Source: Kordia sp039026955 (GTDB lineage Bacteria > Bacteroidota > Bacteroidia > Flavobacteriales > Flavobacteriaceae). Taken from it: a DNA stretch of 64,000 bases. The DNA lies in assembly GCA_039026955.1 (NCBI GenBank), contig JBCCLH010000010.1:1-64000 (forward strand). The letters run 5' to 3'. Positions 25,209 to 34,405 of the stretch are shown here, in pieces. Position 1 is the stretch's first letter. Every line of letters starts with the position of its first letter. The translations under genes were made by a program, and so were the position numbers. Below the pieces are notes generated by a model. The model had not been told where the DNA came from. It did no database searches and saw only the letters and a program-made list of their open reading frames with translations.

Positions 25209-25907
25209 ATGAGTATACATATCAATGCAAAAAAGGGAGACATTGCTCCTACAGTTTTACTACCTGGCGATCCGATGCGTGCCAAATGGATTGCAGAAAC
25301 TTTTCTAGAAAATCCAGTATTGTACAATGATGTTCGCGGCATGTTTGGTTTTACAGGAACCTACAAAGGCAAACCAGTTTCCGTGCAAGGTACAGGTATG
25401 GGCGCACCCTCTATTGGAATTTACACACATGAATTAATCAACGATTTTGGCGTACAAAAATTGATTCGTGTGGGCAGTGCAGGTTCGTATCAAAAAGAAG
25501 TAAACATTCGTGATATTGTAGTAGCGATGTCCGCTTCTTCCAACAGTAGCATGAACAATTTGCCTTTTGTAGGAGAAACCTATGCGCCTACCGCAGATGC
25601 TGAATTGTTTGTAAATGCACTCAATGCAGCCGCAGCAAAGAACATTCCTGTAAAGGCTGGAAACATCTTAACTAGCGACGTTTTTTATCAAGAAGATCCG
25701 AATTACTATAAAAAATGGGCAAAATACGGAGTGTTGTGTGTCGAAATGGAAACTTCGGCTTTGTATACCATTGCTGCGCGTTTTCAAGTAAAAGCACTAT
25801 CTTTACTCACCATATCAGATAGTTTGGTGACACATGAAACCACGACTTCTGAGGAACGAGCGCAAACTTTCAAAGAAATGATTGAAATTGCACTCGACAT
25901 TAGCTAA
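25209..25907 (+). CDS. deoD: Purine nucleoside phosphorylase, DeoD type
   Basis: A 232-residue protein from the ATG at 25209; an earlier in-frame start at 25131 would lie inside deoC and is not needed. Family marks: LLPGDPMRAKWIAE, the phosphate-binding Arg in RVGSAGSYQ, and VEMETSALYTIA. It splits purine (deoxy)nucleosides with phosphate, feeding deoxyribose phosphate to deoC just upstream. The hexameric DeoD type is inferred from its length and motifs. Confidence 0.95.
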   Translation: MSIHINAKKGDIAPTVLLPGDPMRAKWIAETFLENPVLYNDVRGMFGFTGTYKGKPVSVQGTGMGAPSIGIYTHELINDFGVQKLIRVGSAGSYQKEVNIRDIVVAMSASSNSSMNNLPFVGETYAPTADAELFVNALNAAAAKNIPVKAGNILTSDVFYQEDPNYYKKWAKYGVLCVEMETSALYTIAARFQVKALSLLTISDSLVTHETTTSEERAQTFKEMIEIALDIS

Positions 25908-25925
25908 TAAAATAAATACATCTTT

Positions 25926-26450
25926 ATGAAAAAAATGCTCTTTGTACTAAGTTTATTCTTAGTCGCAAACTGTTTTGCCCAAAAAAATCGATTAGTTCCA
26001 AAAACTGATACGCCTACGACTTCTGTCTACTACTTAATTCGTCACGCAGAAAAAGATCGTTCTGACACAACAAATAAAAATCCAGATTTAACCGAGCAAG
26101 GAAATAAAAGAGCCGCAAATTGGGCTTCCATATTTGAAAAAGTACCTTTTGATGCGGTGTATTCTACAGATTACAATCGCACGAAACAAACTGCACAACC
26201 TACCGCAGCAGCAAAAGAATTACAAGTGCAAATCTACAATCCATACAAGCTTAAAATCAATCAATTTTTAAAGGAAACTTCGGGAAAAACAGTCTTAATC
26301 GTGGGACATAGCAATACAACTCCCGATTTTGTGAATCGCCTCATCGATAGAGAAGATTACGAATTAATCGCAGATGATAACAACGGAAATCTATACATTG
26401 TCACGATTACTGGCGAAACTAAAACAGTACAACTGTTGACGGTGAATTAA
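25926..26450 (+). CDS. Exported histidine phosphatase superfamily protein
   Basis: A 174-residue protein with a signal peptide (MKKMLFVLSLFLVANCFAQ) and the branch-1 histidine phosphatase signature YYLIRHAEKDR (RHxE), then DAVYSTDYNRTKQTAQP and VLIVGHSNTTPD, which contains the second catalytic His. It is closest to SixA/PGAM-like phosphatases, but exported. The substrate is unknown. It starts 18 bp after deoD and may belong to the same transcript, which ends at the terminator 26488-26525. Confidence 0.85.
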   Translation: MKKMLFVLSLFLVANCFAQKNRLVPKTDTPTTSVYYLIRHAEKDRSDTTNKNPDLTEQGNKRAANWASIFEKVPFDAVYSTDYNRTKQTAQPTAAAKELQVQIYNPYKLKINQFLKETSGKTVLIVGHSNTTPDFVNRLIDREDYELIADDNNGNLYIVTITGETKTVQLLTVN

Positions 26451-26487
26451 AAACTTTCAGCTTCAGTAATATCATAAGCACATACAA

Positions 26488-26525
26488 AATCGGCTGCCTT
26501 TTAAAGACAGCCGATTCCTTTTTTT
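26488..26525. terminator. Terminator between the phosphatase and OmpW-like genes
   Basis: Arms AATCGGCTG (26488-26496) and CAGCCGATT (26508-26516) plus a T run at 26519-26525. It lies between convergent genes. Confidence 0.85.
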
Positions 26526-26539
26526 ATGTTTACAGACTA

Positions 26540-27193
26540 TCAAAATTTCATTCCGATACCAACACCAATCACTAGTGGATTGATATCTACATCTGCGCCA
26601 ACCGTAGCGCCAAGGGCAGTGGTCGCATTTACAGTAGCATCTGTTTGAATGAATATTTGCTTTACATCTACATTCAAAAACCATTTTTCGTTCAACGCAT
26701 AATCAAATCCTGCTTGAAATGCCAGTCCAAAACTATTGTCGTAGTCTACATCATCCGCAACAGGACCTTCATCCGCGCCATAAAAGATTGTATAGTTAAT
26801 ACCTGCTCCGAGATACGGCTTAAAATCGCCTATTGGATAGTGGTATTGAAATGTCAAAGTTGGTGGTAATAACCAAACATCGCCTAAGTCAATATTTTCA
26901 ACGGCTGTATTGATCGCTTCTACATCGTGGTTTGCCGTTCCTAAAATTAACTCTGCTGCCCAATTTTCAGTAAAGAAATACGTAAAATCTAATTCTGGCA
27001 CATAGGCTGTGGAAATAGAAACATCGCCGCCAATCGCTTCAATAGTGGCACTTTCGTTTGGTATGATAGAGATAAAGCGCGCACGTACTTGCCACTTTTT
27101 AAAGGTATCTTGATCTTTTTGTTGTGTATCTTCTTGTGCGGTTAGTTGAAAAATTCCTAACAATAAAAAAACACTAAATATTGCTTTTTTCAT
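26540..27193 (-). CDS. OmpW-like outer membrane beta-barrel protein
   Basis: A 217-residue protein with an N-terminal signal peptide ending LTAQE. The mature part alternates as in an eight-stranded barrel. OmpW marks are the WQVRARFISIIPNE opening, the YVPELDFTYFFTENWAAELILG segment, the YHYPIGDFKPYLGAGINYT segment, and the final aromatic residue (GIGMKF) used for barrel insertion. OmpW proteins are small hydrophobic-molecule channels; the substrate here is unknown. Monocistronic. Confidence 0.9.
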   Translation of the reverse strand: MKKAIFSVFLLLGIFQLTAQEDTQQKDQDTFKKWQVRARFISIIPNESATIEAIGGDVSISTAYVPELDFTYFFTENWAAELILGTANHDVEAINTAVENIDLGDVWLLPPTLTFQYHYPIGDFKPYLGAGINYTIFYGADEGPVADDVDYDNSFGLAFQAGFDYALNEKWFLNVDVKQIFIQTDATVNATTALGATVGADVDINPLVIGVGIGMKF

Positions 27194-27316
27194 AAGTCTA
27201 TTATTTAATTATTATGATACAAATGTATGGCTGACTTTCTCGAAGAAAAATGACAAAAGTCATAGTTTATTGAAAGATATTTTTTGCTATTCTAGAAGCT
27301 TGTCTATAGATAATTC

Positions 27317-27346
27317 TTGTGATTCTGCGAAATGTTAGTAACTTTG
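27317..27346 (+). promoter_or_regulatory. Promoter of smpB
   Basis: TTG at 27317-27319, 19 bp spacer, TAACTTTG at 27339-27346: a good match to the Bacteroidota consensus (TTG and TAnnTTTG). The ATG at 27354 is only 7 bp beyond, so the message has almost no leader. Confidence 0.75.
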
Positions 27347-27353
27347 CCAATTC

Positions 27354-27812
27354 ATGCAAAAAAACATCAACATACAAAACAAAAAGGCGCGTTTTCAGTA
27401 CGAAATCCTAGAGAAGTATACTGCGGGCATTGTCCTCACTGGAACGGAAATTAAATCCATTCGATTGAGCAAGGCTTCTATTGCAGAAAGCTTTTGTGAA
27501 TTCAACGAACGCGGCGAACTTTTTGTGGTAAATATGTATATTGAAGAATATGCGTTTGGTACACATTACAATCACAAACCAAGAAGCACTCGTAAACTAC
27601 TGTTGAATAAGAAAGAACTACGCAGTCTCCGCAAAAGTGTCCAAAATGCAGGATTAACCATTGTTCCTTTGCGTTTATTCCTAAATGAAAAAGGATTGGC
27701 AAAACTTTCTATCGCCTTGGCAAAAGGTAAAAAAATACACGACAAGCGTGAAACCATCAAAGATCGCGACAACAAACGTAATTTGGCTCGTATCAAAAAG
27801 AGTTTTAATTAA
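27354..27812 (+). CDS. smpB: SsrA-binding protein SmpB
   Basis: A 152-residue protein, full length. It binds tmRNA and delivers it to stalled ribosomes in trans-translation. Conserved parts include NKKARFQYEILEKYTAGIVLTGTEIKSIR, the GELFVVNMYI segment, RKLLLNKKEL, and the basic tail KGKKIHDKRETIKDRDNKRN that enters the empty mRNA channel. Monocistronic. The tmRNA gene itself was not found in the window. Confidence 0.97.
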   Translation: MQKNINIQNKKARFQYEILEKYTAGIVLTGTEIKSIRLSKASIAESFCEFNERGELFVVNMYIEEYAFGTHYNHKPRSTRKLLLNKKELRSLRKSVQNAGLTIVPLRLFLNEKGLAKLSIALAKGKKIHDKRETIKDRDNKRNLARIKKSFN

Positions 27813-27976
27813 TTTCTTCCTTTTTTATTGAACTCTTACAGTTAAGATTTATCTTTTTAGTGCAGATTATAATTCCTACACAAGTAGTAATACCTGATTT
27901 CTAAAATTAGTGTTACCGCGCTATTAATTAAGACATTAACAAGTTACTTTTGAGGAAACCAAAAAATTACGTCACA

Positions 27977-28471
27977 ATGTCAAAACTAACTTTAGATCAA
28001 ATTATCAAGCTCGCATCTGATCAATTTCAAGTGCCAAATGCTACAGAAACTATCATTCCTGCTTCTGACCTTCCAGATGTTTTTGCGCCGCCACATCACG
28101 GTCCAAGAAATGTTCCGATCGCTGTTAAAGATGTAGATCATGGAGATAATTTTACACACTTTCCAATTGTAAATTCAGGAACCTACTATCTATTCTTACC
28201 GCATGAAGCAAAAGCAGTAGAAGTATTCGACATGCATTATAATGGACCATCGCAACAAAGTCCTTCTTATTTTCCTATTGAGTTAACAAAAATTAAAGAA
28301 GATGATCTTGCAGGAACTCCATTCAAGCAAGGATATGTTACAAGTGAAAAATCATCACCAGTTATTTTTAATCAAAGTGATCCACAACCAATTGCAATCC
28401 ATTTCAGCGTTCGATCAGATGAAGATGATTTTAAACTGAAGTATATAGTTGTGGGCGTTAATGCAGATTAA
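27977..28471 (+). CDS. Conserved hypothetical protein
   Basis: A 164-residue protein from the ATG at 27977; an upstream TTG at 27950 is less likely. It has no signal peptide or membrane segment. The sequence is rich in Pro, Asp and aromatic residues with a predicted beta-sandwich-like pattern (APPHHGPRNVPIAVKDVDHG, FTHFPIVNSGTYYLFLP, PIAIHFSVRSDEDDFKLKYI). I do not recognise the family. It stands alone, ended by the terminator at 28537. Confidence 0.7.
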   Translation: MSKLTLDQIIKLASDQFQVPNATETIIPASDLPDVFAPPHHGPRNVPIAVKDVDHGDNFTHFPIVNSGTYYLFLPHEAKAVEVFDMHYNGPSQQSPSYFPIELTKIKEDDLAGTPFKQGYVTSEKSSPVIFNQSDPQPIAIHFSVRSDEDDFKLKYIVVGVNAD

Positions 28472-28536
28472 ATCGTTCATCAAATTCTAAAAAAATACCT
28501 TATCATATATTTTAAGGATGCTTAACCACTAATCGT

Positions 28537-28574
28537 AAATCCCTTTCGTAACGCATGACACGAAAGGGATTTTT
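28537..28574 (+). terminator. Terminator after 27977-28471 gene
   Basis: Stem AAATCCCTTTCGT (28537-28549) pairs with ACGAAAGGGATTT (28560-28572), then T. Element family 1 begins only 7 bp later. Confidence 0.85.
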
Positions 28575-28580
28575 CTAATT

Positions 28581-28776
28581 TAACGTGAGTTCGATATAAC
28601 TATTCCGTTAAAAAAATAATAATCAACAACTTACATTGATTGTCAAATCGAGCGCAGTCGAGATTCAATCGAAATTTTAACTTTTATAGTGTTCTCGACT
28701 GCGCTCGAACTGACAAATGTTTATTTTTCAATCAATTACGAGTAATTTGATAATTTCTTATGTCGAACTCACGTTA
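28581..28776. repeat. Inverted-repeat element, family 1 (MITE-like)
   Basis: 196 bp with ends TAACGTGAGTTCGATA and TGTCGAACTCACGTTA (15 of 16 bp complementary). Inside, a second inverted pair 'aatcgagcgcagtcgagattcaat' / 'gttctcgactgcgctcgaactgac' makes a long cruciform. It has no coding potential. Related copies are at 54987-55227 and, degenerate, at 6973-7234. It fills most of the 320-bp gap. Confidence 0.85.
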
Positions 28777-28791
28777 ATTTATATCAAGTTT

Positions 28792-31700
28792 TTATACCGT
28801 CTGCAATACATTTTTATAAGCCGCAACTCTTGCAAAAAACCAGATAAACGGCTCTGTTTGTCCTTGTAACTCACAATCGCCCTCGCAAATACTTTGTAAT
28901 ACTCCTTGTAAATTAGAAGCTTGCAAGGCAGAAACTCCATCATCTGATTTGAACAGTAATGAACAAAACGGTACGCTTGTATCACGCTCACTACAGACCA
29001 TAACTTCTCCATTTTTGATAAGAATGGTGTTTGCTGTTGATGCTTCTAAAATTGCGATTGTAATCGCCAAGTTTGGCGTGGTATCATGAATATTTTCTCT
29101 GAGGAAATCTGCAAAAACGTACAGCCACACTTGAAAATCAGCCAGTGATATTTCAGTATTTTTTGTGATATTACGCTCGATGGCAAGTTGTGCATCTACT
29201 TCTTTTTCTGCTGCAATCAAAGCACTCAATGTTTTATCGACATCTTCTTTGGTATGTGCCGCCGAGCAAATAAATCGCAAACGACCTTTTCCTGGCTCCA
29301 CGATCGGATACGTTACTGCCGAAGTCTGCACACCGCGTTTGTATAAACTTTGTACAATCGCGTATAATTTGTCTTTGTCGCTAAAATGCGGAGTGACAAT
29401 CGGCCCGTCGCCTGTACCTAAATCATAACCCGCGGCTTCAAATTTTGTTCGCATATACCGTGTCGTATCCCACAAACGTTCGCGTAATGGAACATCAGCG
29501 CGTAATCGTCTCAATGCTGTCAAAGCAGCCGCCATATCTGCGGGACTGATAGACGCTTGAAAAATATAAGCACGCGAAGATGATTTTAGAAGATCGACAT
29601 GTTCTTTACTTGCTGCAACCACGCCGCCCAAACTTCCCAAGGCTTTACTCAACGTGGTCATGATAAAATCGACTTCTTCGGTTACGCCTTGTGCGGCACA
29701 AATTCCTGCGCCATTTTCACCATAAAAGCCAAACGAGTGCGCTTCATCCACCAATACCAATGCATTGTATTTTTTTGCCATACGAACAATTTCAGCAACA
29801 GGCGCGGCGCCTTCTCCCATGCTGTAGACACCTTCTAAAACTACTAAAATTGTATTGTAGGCTGTCGTTTCCGATTGTAATACAGCTTCTAAATCTGCGG
29901 CATTGTTATGTTGAAACGTTCGTACAGTAGCGCCGCAAAGTCTCGCGCCATCCACAATAGACGCATGACACAATTGATCAATCACCACAACGTCATTTTT
30001 CCCTAACAATCCTGCAACGGCGCCTACATTGGCGGTATATCCTGTCGGGAATAGACAAGCACTTGGTTTTCCTACCAAATCGGCAAATTCTTTTTCAAAT
30101 TCTAAATGCTGATTCGTCATTCCCGAAGCTGCTGCTGAAGTGCCCATGCCTGTGCCAAAATTTTGCAATGCAATTGAAGCTTCTTTCATCACTTCTTCGT
30201 CACGATTCAATCCAAGATATAAGTTTGTGGTCCAAATAATGGCTTCTTGGACTTCATTATTATATGCATCGCCGACAATTCCTTTGGTAGCACTTCCTGT
30301 TTTTAAGACTTTACTGTAGGGATTTCTTTTGTGATCGTTTACCATGCGCATGACTTCCTGAACCAATTTGCTTTTATCCGTAACGCTCCATGCCGTTGCT
30401 TTTGCAGCTTGAAACGTAGGATGACTCGACTGAATATGCGATTGAAAGGCTGCCAACGAATTGGAAGTTGTATCAATTGCTACTTTGCAGGAAGTTTTTA
30501 CTACACCATTGGCTGGAATTTGCGATAGATAATTCGCCAACGCTAGTGGAGTTCGATATTCAACAATTGTACTAGCTGCTAATTTTTTATCGATCAATTT
30601 TGAGAGGCGAATGCTAAATTCTAAGGTGGTGAGTGAATCCAATCCCAAAGCTTCAAAAGAGTGTGTTGGAGAAATCGTTGCTGTATTTTTTATATTGAGA
30701 ATCGCCGCAACTTCGTTGATGATGGTTTCTTGTAAATTAGTCGTTTCATTACTAGAAAATTGATTATCAATTACTTGCGTATCACCTTCCAATTCCAAAC
30801 GCATCAATTTCTTGCGATCCAATTTATCATTCGGTAACAATGGCAAAGCATCCAAATATTTTACCACTTGCGGCACCATGTATTTTGGCAATCGACTTGC
30901 CACATGCGATTTAATCATTTCTTCTGTGATAGAATCATCTTTTGTTACCACATACACTGCCAATATTTTTTGACCAATTCCACCTTGAATCACCGTTGCG
31001 GCGGCGGCTTCTATAGTTTCAATAGATTCCACTGTCGATTCGATTTCTTCGAGTTCAATTCGATAGCCTCTTACTTTTACTTGCTGATCGGCTCTTCCGA
31101 GAAATTCAATTTCACCATTCTCCAATCTGCGACATACATCGCCTGTTTTATACAAACGCGTATCCAGAATTTGGTCTGTTGGTGTGATTTCTATAAATCG
31201 TTCTTTCGTTTGAATTGGATCATACAAATACCCGCGCGCCACTTTTGAACCTGCCAAATACAATTCACCTGCTTCTCCTTTTATAACAGGTTGTAAATTT
31301 TCATCTAAAATATACGCACGTGAGTTGAGTAAAGATGTACCGATAGTCACGACTTTTGTACCTTTAGAAACTTCAGCAATCGTAGAATACACTGTATCTT
31401 CAGTTGGACCGTATGCATTTAAGACACGTTTGATATTTTTCTGCGCATACGCTTGTTCTACAATGGATCGTTTCAACGCTTCTCCCCCAAAAATCAAACA
31501 TTGAATTCCTTGTGGTAAATCGCCTGTAGCCAATAACGCTTGTGCGGAAGATGGCACCATGACAATCGTTCTCAATTTGTTTGCTGCGGGAAGTTGGGGA
31601 ATTTCCAAGGAATTTTTTGCAAGAATGATCATTCCGCCGAGCGATAAAGTTGATATGATTTCCATGACAGAAGTATCAAAACATACTGACGCGGCTGCTA

Positions 31701-32289
31701 GCATTCCATACAATTCTTCATCACTAAATAGAGTACGTGTCGCTTTGATCATTGCTACAACATTTCGGTGCTCTACCGCAACGCCTTTGGGTTTTCCTGT
31801 AGAACCTGAAGTATAAATCACATAGGTTAAATCGGTTTCAGAAGCTTTAATTTCGGTGTTTTTATGCGTACCGATTTCCTCTATCATTATTAATTCGCGA
31901 ACTCCTGTACACAATGCGGCTGTTTGCTCCGTATCCACAAACGCTGCAATTGCTTTGGAATGTGTCAACATATAATCGATACGTTCTTTAGGATACACAG
32001 GATCTAATGGCACATACGCGCATCCTGCTTGCATCACTCCGATTAACGTCGCTACCAATTCCCACGAGCGGTGCATACAAACCGCTACTAAAGAACCTTG
32101 TTGTACATTTCGATGTGTGAGTTCACCCGCGACTTCATCTACTTTTTGTTGTAAGGTTTGGTAATCTATTCTTTTGGTGCCGTCAATAATTGCAAGCTGC
32201 TTAGGTTTGGCAAGCATTTGTGCCCGTAAAAGTCCAGAAACGGTTGTTTGGAGATCGGGCTTTTTTTCATGTAAAGTTTTCATAATCAT
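28792..32289 (-). CDS. NRPS-like adenylation / carrier / alpha-oxoamine synthase fusion
   Basis: An 1165-residue three-module enzyme. Adenylation domain 1-500: YTSGSTGKPKG (159-169), FDTSVMEI with Asp205 in the alpha-amino-acid position, NAYGPTEDT, RGYRIELEEIE, and catalytic Lys489 in PNDKLDRKKL. Carrier domain 515-592 with phosphopantetheine Ser552 (LGLDSLT). Alpha-oxoamine synthase 640-1030: FGTGMGTS, LVDEAHSFGFYG and PLP Lys882 in TTLSKALGS. A C-terminal part (1036-1165) has no sure assignment and is faintly SCP2-like. It likely loads an amino acid and condenses it with another, losing CO2. No phosphopantetheinyl transferase, partner or exporter gene adjoins it; product unknown. Confidence 0.88.
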   Translation of the reverse strand: MIMKTLHEKKPDLQTTVSGLLRAQMLAKPKQLAIIDGTKRIDYQTLQQKVDEVAGELTHRNVQQGSLVAVCMHRSWELVATLIGVMQAGCAYVPLDPVYPKERIDYMLTHSKAIAAFVDTEQTAALCTGVRELIMIEEIGTHKNTEIKASETDLTYVIYTSGSTGKPKGVAVEHRNVVAMIKATRTLFSDEELYGMLAAASVCFDTSVMEIISTLSLGGMIILAKNSLEIPQLPAANKLRTIVMVPSSAQALLATGDLPQGIQCLIFGGEALKRSIVEQAYAQKNIKRVLNAYGPTEDTVYSTIAEVSKGTKVVTIGTSLLNSRAYILDENLQPVIKGEAGELYLAGSKVARGYLYDPIQTKERFIEITPTDQILDTRLYKTGDVCRRLENGEIEFLGRADQQVKVRGYRIELEEIESTVESIETIEAAAATVIQGGIGQKILAVYVVTKDDSITEEMIKSHVASRLPKYMVPQVVKYLDALPLLPNDKLDRKKLMRLELEGDTQVIDNQFSSNETTNLQETIINEVAAILNIKNTATISPTHSFEALGLDSLTTLEFSIRLSKLIDKKLAASTIVEYRTPLALANYLSQIPANGVVKTSCKVAIDTTSNSLAAFQSHIQSSHPTFQAAKATAWSVTDKSKLVQEVMRMVNDHKRNPYSKVLKTGSATKGIVGDAYNNEVQEAIIWTTNLYLGLNRDEEVMKEASIALQNFGTGMGTSAAASGMTNQHLEFEKEFADLVGKPSACLFPTGYTANVGAVAGLLGKNDVVVIDQLCHASIVDGARLCGATVRTFQHNNAADLEAVLQSETTAYNTILVVLEGVYSMGEGAAPVAEIVRMAKKYNALVLVDEAHSFGFYGENGAGICAAQGVTEEVDFIMTTLSKALGSLGGVVAASKEHVDLLKSSSRAYIFQASISPADMAAALTALRRLRADVPLRERLWDTTRYMRTKFEAAGYDLGTGDGPIVTPHFSDKDKLYAIVQSLYKRGVQTSAVTYPIVEPGKGRLRFICSAAHTKEDVDKTLSALIAAEKEVDAQLAIERNITKNTEISLADFQVWLYVFADFLRENIHDTTPNLAITIAILEASTANTILIKNGEVMVCSERDTSVPFCSLLFKSDDGVSALQASNLQGVLQSICEGDCELQGQTEPFIWFFARVAAYKNVLQTV

Positions 32290-32465
32290 CTTTCTTTTGT
32301 TAGTTGTTGATCGTTTTTAAAAGTCAGATGGATTATAGGGAAGTCCAGTGCTATGCGTATACCATTACATAGTCACTTTAAAAATTGAAAAGAGCATTTT
32401 CAATTCATATACATATTAATTTTAATTGTTTTCTTTCTGCTGAAATACAAAGGTAAGATATTGGA

Positions 32466-33113
32466 TTAATTTTTATTTTCCAACAGAGGCACAAAGCGAA
32501 ATTCGCCAAATTCTTTTTTGGTAAATTCTTTTTCAGAAGTTCTTGTGAACAAGGTCATAATTTGTGCTTTGGAAGCATCGCCGACAGGAATGACCAATTT
32601 TCCGCCTACTTTCAACTGTGCCAACAACGGTTTTGGTACAAACGGCGCGCCAGCGGTTACAACGATACCGTCAAAAGGTGCTTCTTCTGGTAAACCTTTG
32701 TAGCCATCTCCAAAAATGAGTCTTTTTGCTCTGTAGCCTAATTTTGGCAAGAATAAGCTCGTGCGTTTGAACAGTTCTTTTTGGCGTTCTATGCTATACA
32801 CTTTCGCTCCTAATTCAAGTAACATGGCGGTTTGGTAGCCACTTCCCGTGCCTATTTCGAGGATTTTGTCGTCTTTTTTGATTTCTAGGAGTTGCGTTTG
32901 AAAGGCGACTGTGTACGGTTGTGAAATGGTTTGGTCCGCCCCTATTGGAAACGCCTTGTCTTGATATGCATGTGCTTCAAAACTCGAATCCATAAATAAA
33001 TGACGTGGAATTTTGCGGATTCCATCCAATACATTTTTATCAGAAATTCCTTTACTAGCCACAACTTCTGCGAGTTGATTTCGCATGCCTTTATGTTTAA
33101 ACGAATCTTTCAT
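32466..33113 (-). CDS. pcm: Protein-L-isoaspartate O-methyltransferase
   Basis: A 215-residue protein from the ATG at 33113 (MKDSFKHKGMRNQL), which fits the family; the frame extends upstream to 33203 with atypical residues. SAM-dependent repair of isoaspartyl residues. Motifs: FPIGADQTISQPYTVAFQTQLL for substrate binding, the Rossmann SAM loop ILEIGTGSGYQTA, and DGIVVTAGAP. Cytoplasmic, monocistronic, divergent from the oxidoreductase gene. Confidence 0.94.
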   Translation of the reverse strand: MKDSFKHKGMRNQLAEVVASKGISDKNVLDGIRKIPRHLFMDSSFEAHAYQDKAFPIGADQTISQPYTVAFQTQLLEIKKDDKILEIGTGSGYQTAMLLELGAKVYSIERQKELFKRTSLFLPKLGYRAKRLIFGDGYKGLPEEAPFDGIVVTAGAPFVPKPLLAQLKVGGKLVIPVGDASKAQIMTLFTRTSEKEFTKKEFGEFRFVPLLENKN

Positions 33114-33291
33114 CTGCACACAAAAATAACAGTATTTTTTATCTATCAACTCATAAAATTCACGAAAAATACAACCAATTGATTCCGAAGCGATTTCCAG
33201 CAAAATTCACAAATCTTTAAAAAGAGGCTTAAAAAATGTGAGATAATTGCATAATTGTGGATGAGAAGGTAATAGGTTTTCGAAAAATAAA

Positions 33292-33299
33292 TTATTTTT
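33292..33299 (+). promoter_or_regulatory. Candidate -7 box for the Gfo/Idh gene
   Basis: TATTTTTG matches TAnnTTTG, 17 bp before the ATG at 33317. No clear -33 TTG at the usual distance. Confidence 0.4.
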
Positions 33300-33316
33300 G
33301 TGGAAAACCTTTTTTT

Positions 33317-34282
33317 ATGCTTAAAGCTGGAGTTTTAGGTGCTGGGCACTTAGGAAAAATTCATCTTCGTTTATTACAACAATCTTCCAAATACGAACTT
33401 GTCGGTTTTTATGATGCAAATCCTGAATATGCACAGAAAATTTCCGAAGAGTTTGGATACAAGTATTTTGATACGATTGACGCGTTGATTGATGCCGTAG
33501 ATGTAATTGATATTGTGACTCCGACGCTTTCGCATCACGAATGTGCGAAGCGAGTCATCTTAAAAGGAAAGCATGTTTTTATTGAAAAACCAATTACAAA
33601 TACGGTAGCAGAAGCAGAAGAATTAATCGCTTTGGCAAAAGAACACAATGTGAAAGGACAAGTGGGACATGTAGAACGTTTCAATCCTGCATTTACGGCG
33701 GTGAAAGATAAAATCAATTCGCCTATGTTTATTGAAACGCATCGTTTGGCTGAGTTTAATCCGCGTGGTACCGATGTTCCTGTGGTGTTAGATTTGATGA
33801 TTCATGATATTGATGCTATTCTGAGCGTTGTAAAATCGAAAGTAAAACAGATCAACGCTAGCGGTGTTGCCGTAATTAGCAATTCGCCTGATATTGCCAA
33901 TGCGCGTTTGGAGTTTGAGAATGGTTGTGTAGCCAATCTGACCTCGAGTCGTATTTCCATGAAAAACATGCGAAAAAGTCGTTTCTTCCAGCGTGATGCG
34001 TATATTTCTGTGGATTTTTTAGAGAAGAAAGTAGAAGTCGTAAAGATGAAAGATGCGCCTAAAGATGCAGACGAATACGCGATGATTCTTCAAAATGCAG
34101 AAGGTGTTAAAAAGCAAATCTACTTTGAGAATCCTGATATTGATCAAAACAATGCCATTCTAGACGAACTAGAAACATTCGCTGATGCGATTAATAATGA
34201 TACAACTCCAATCGTTTCGTTAGAACAAGGAACGGAAGCCTTGCGCATTGCGATTCAAATCATAGAAACTTTCAGTAAATAA
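33317..34282 (+). CDS. Gfo/Idh/MocA-family oxidoreductase
   Basis: A 321-residue protein from the ATG at 33317; an earlier in-frame start at 33257 gives an unlikely N-terminus. NAD(P)-binding Rossmann start KAGVLGAGHLGKIHLRLL, then DVIDIVTPTLSHHECAKRV and the family signature Lys in GKHVFIEKPIT. The C-terminal part is the beta-sheet substrate domain. Members act on sugars and related alcohols; in Bacteroidota this kind is often annotated UDP-N-acetylglucosamine 3-dehydrogenase-like, but the substrate is not certain here. Confidence 0.9.
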   Translation: MLKAGVLGAGHLGKIHLRLLQQSSKYELVGFYDANPEYAQKISEEFGYKYFDTIDALIDAVDVIDIVTPTLSHHECAKRVILKGKHVFIEKPITNTVAEAEELIALAKEHNVKGQVGHVERFNPAFTAVKDKINSPMFIETHRLAEFNPRGTDVPVVLDLMIHDIDAILSVVKSKVKQINASGVAVISNSPDIANARLEFENGCVANLTSSRISMKNMRKSRFFQRDAYISVDFLEKKVEVVKMKDAPKDADEYAMILQNAEGVKKQIYFENPDIDQNNAILDELETFADAINNDTTPIVSLEQGTEALRIAIQIIETFSK

Positions 34283-34405
34283 CTATTCAACAATAAAAGT
34301 AATGATCAAACGGACTCAAGAATTTTATAACAGATTCACGATAACGTTTTCGTTCACAACACGATAAATTCAATTAAAATTACAGACTAAATAAACTATA
34401 TATTT

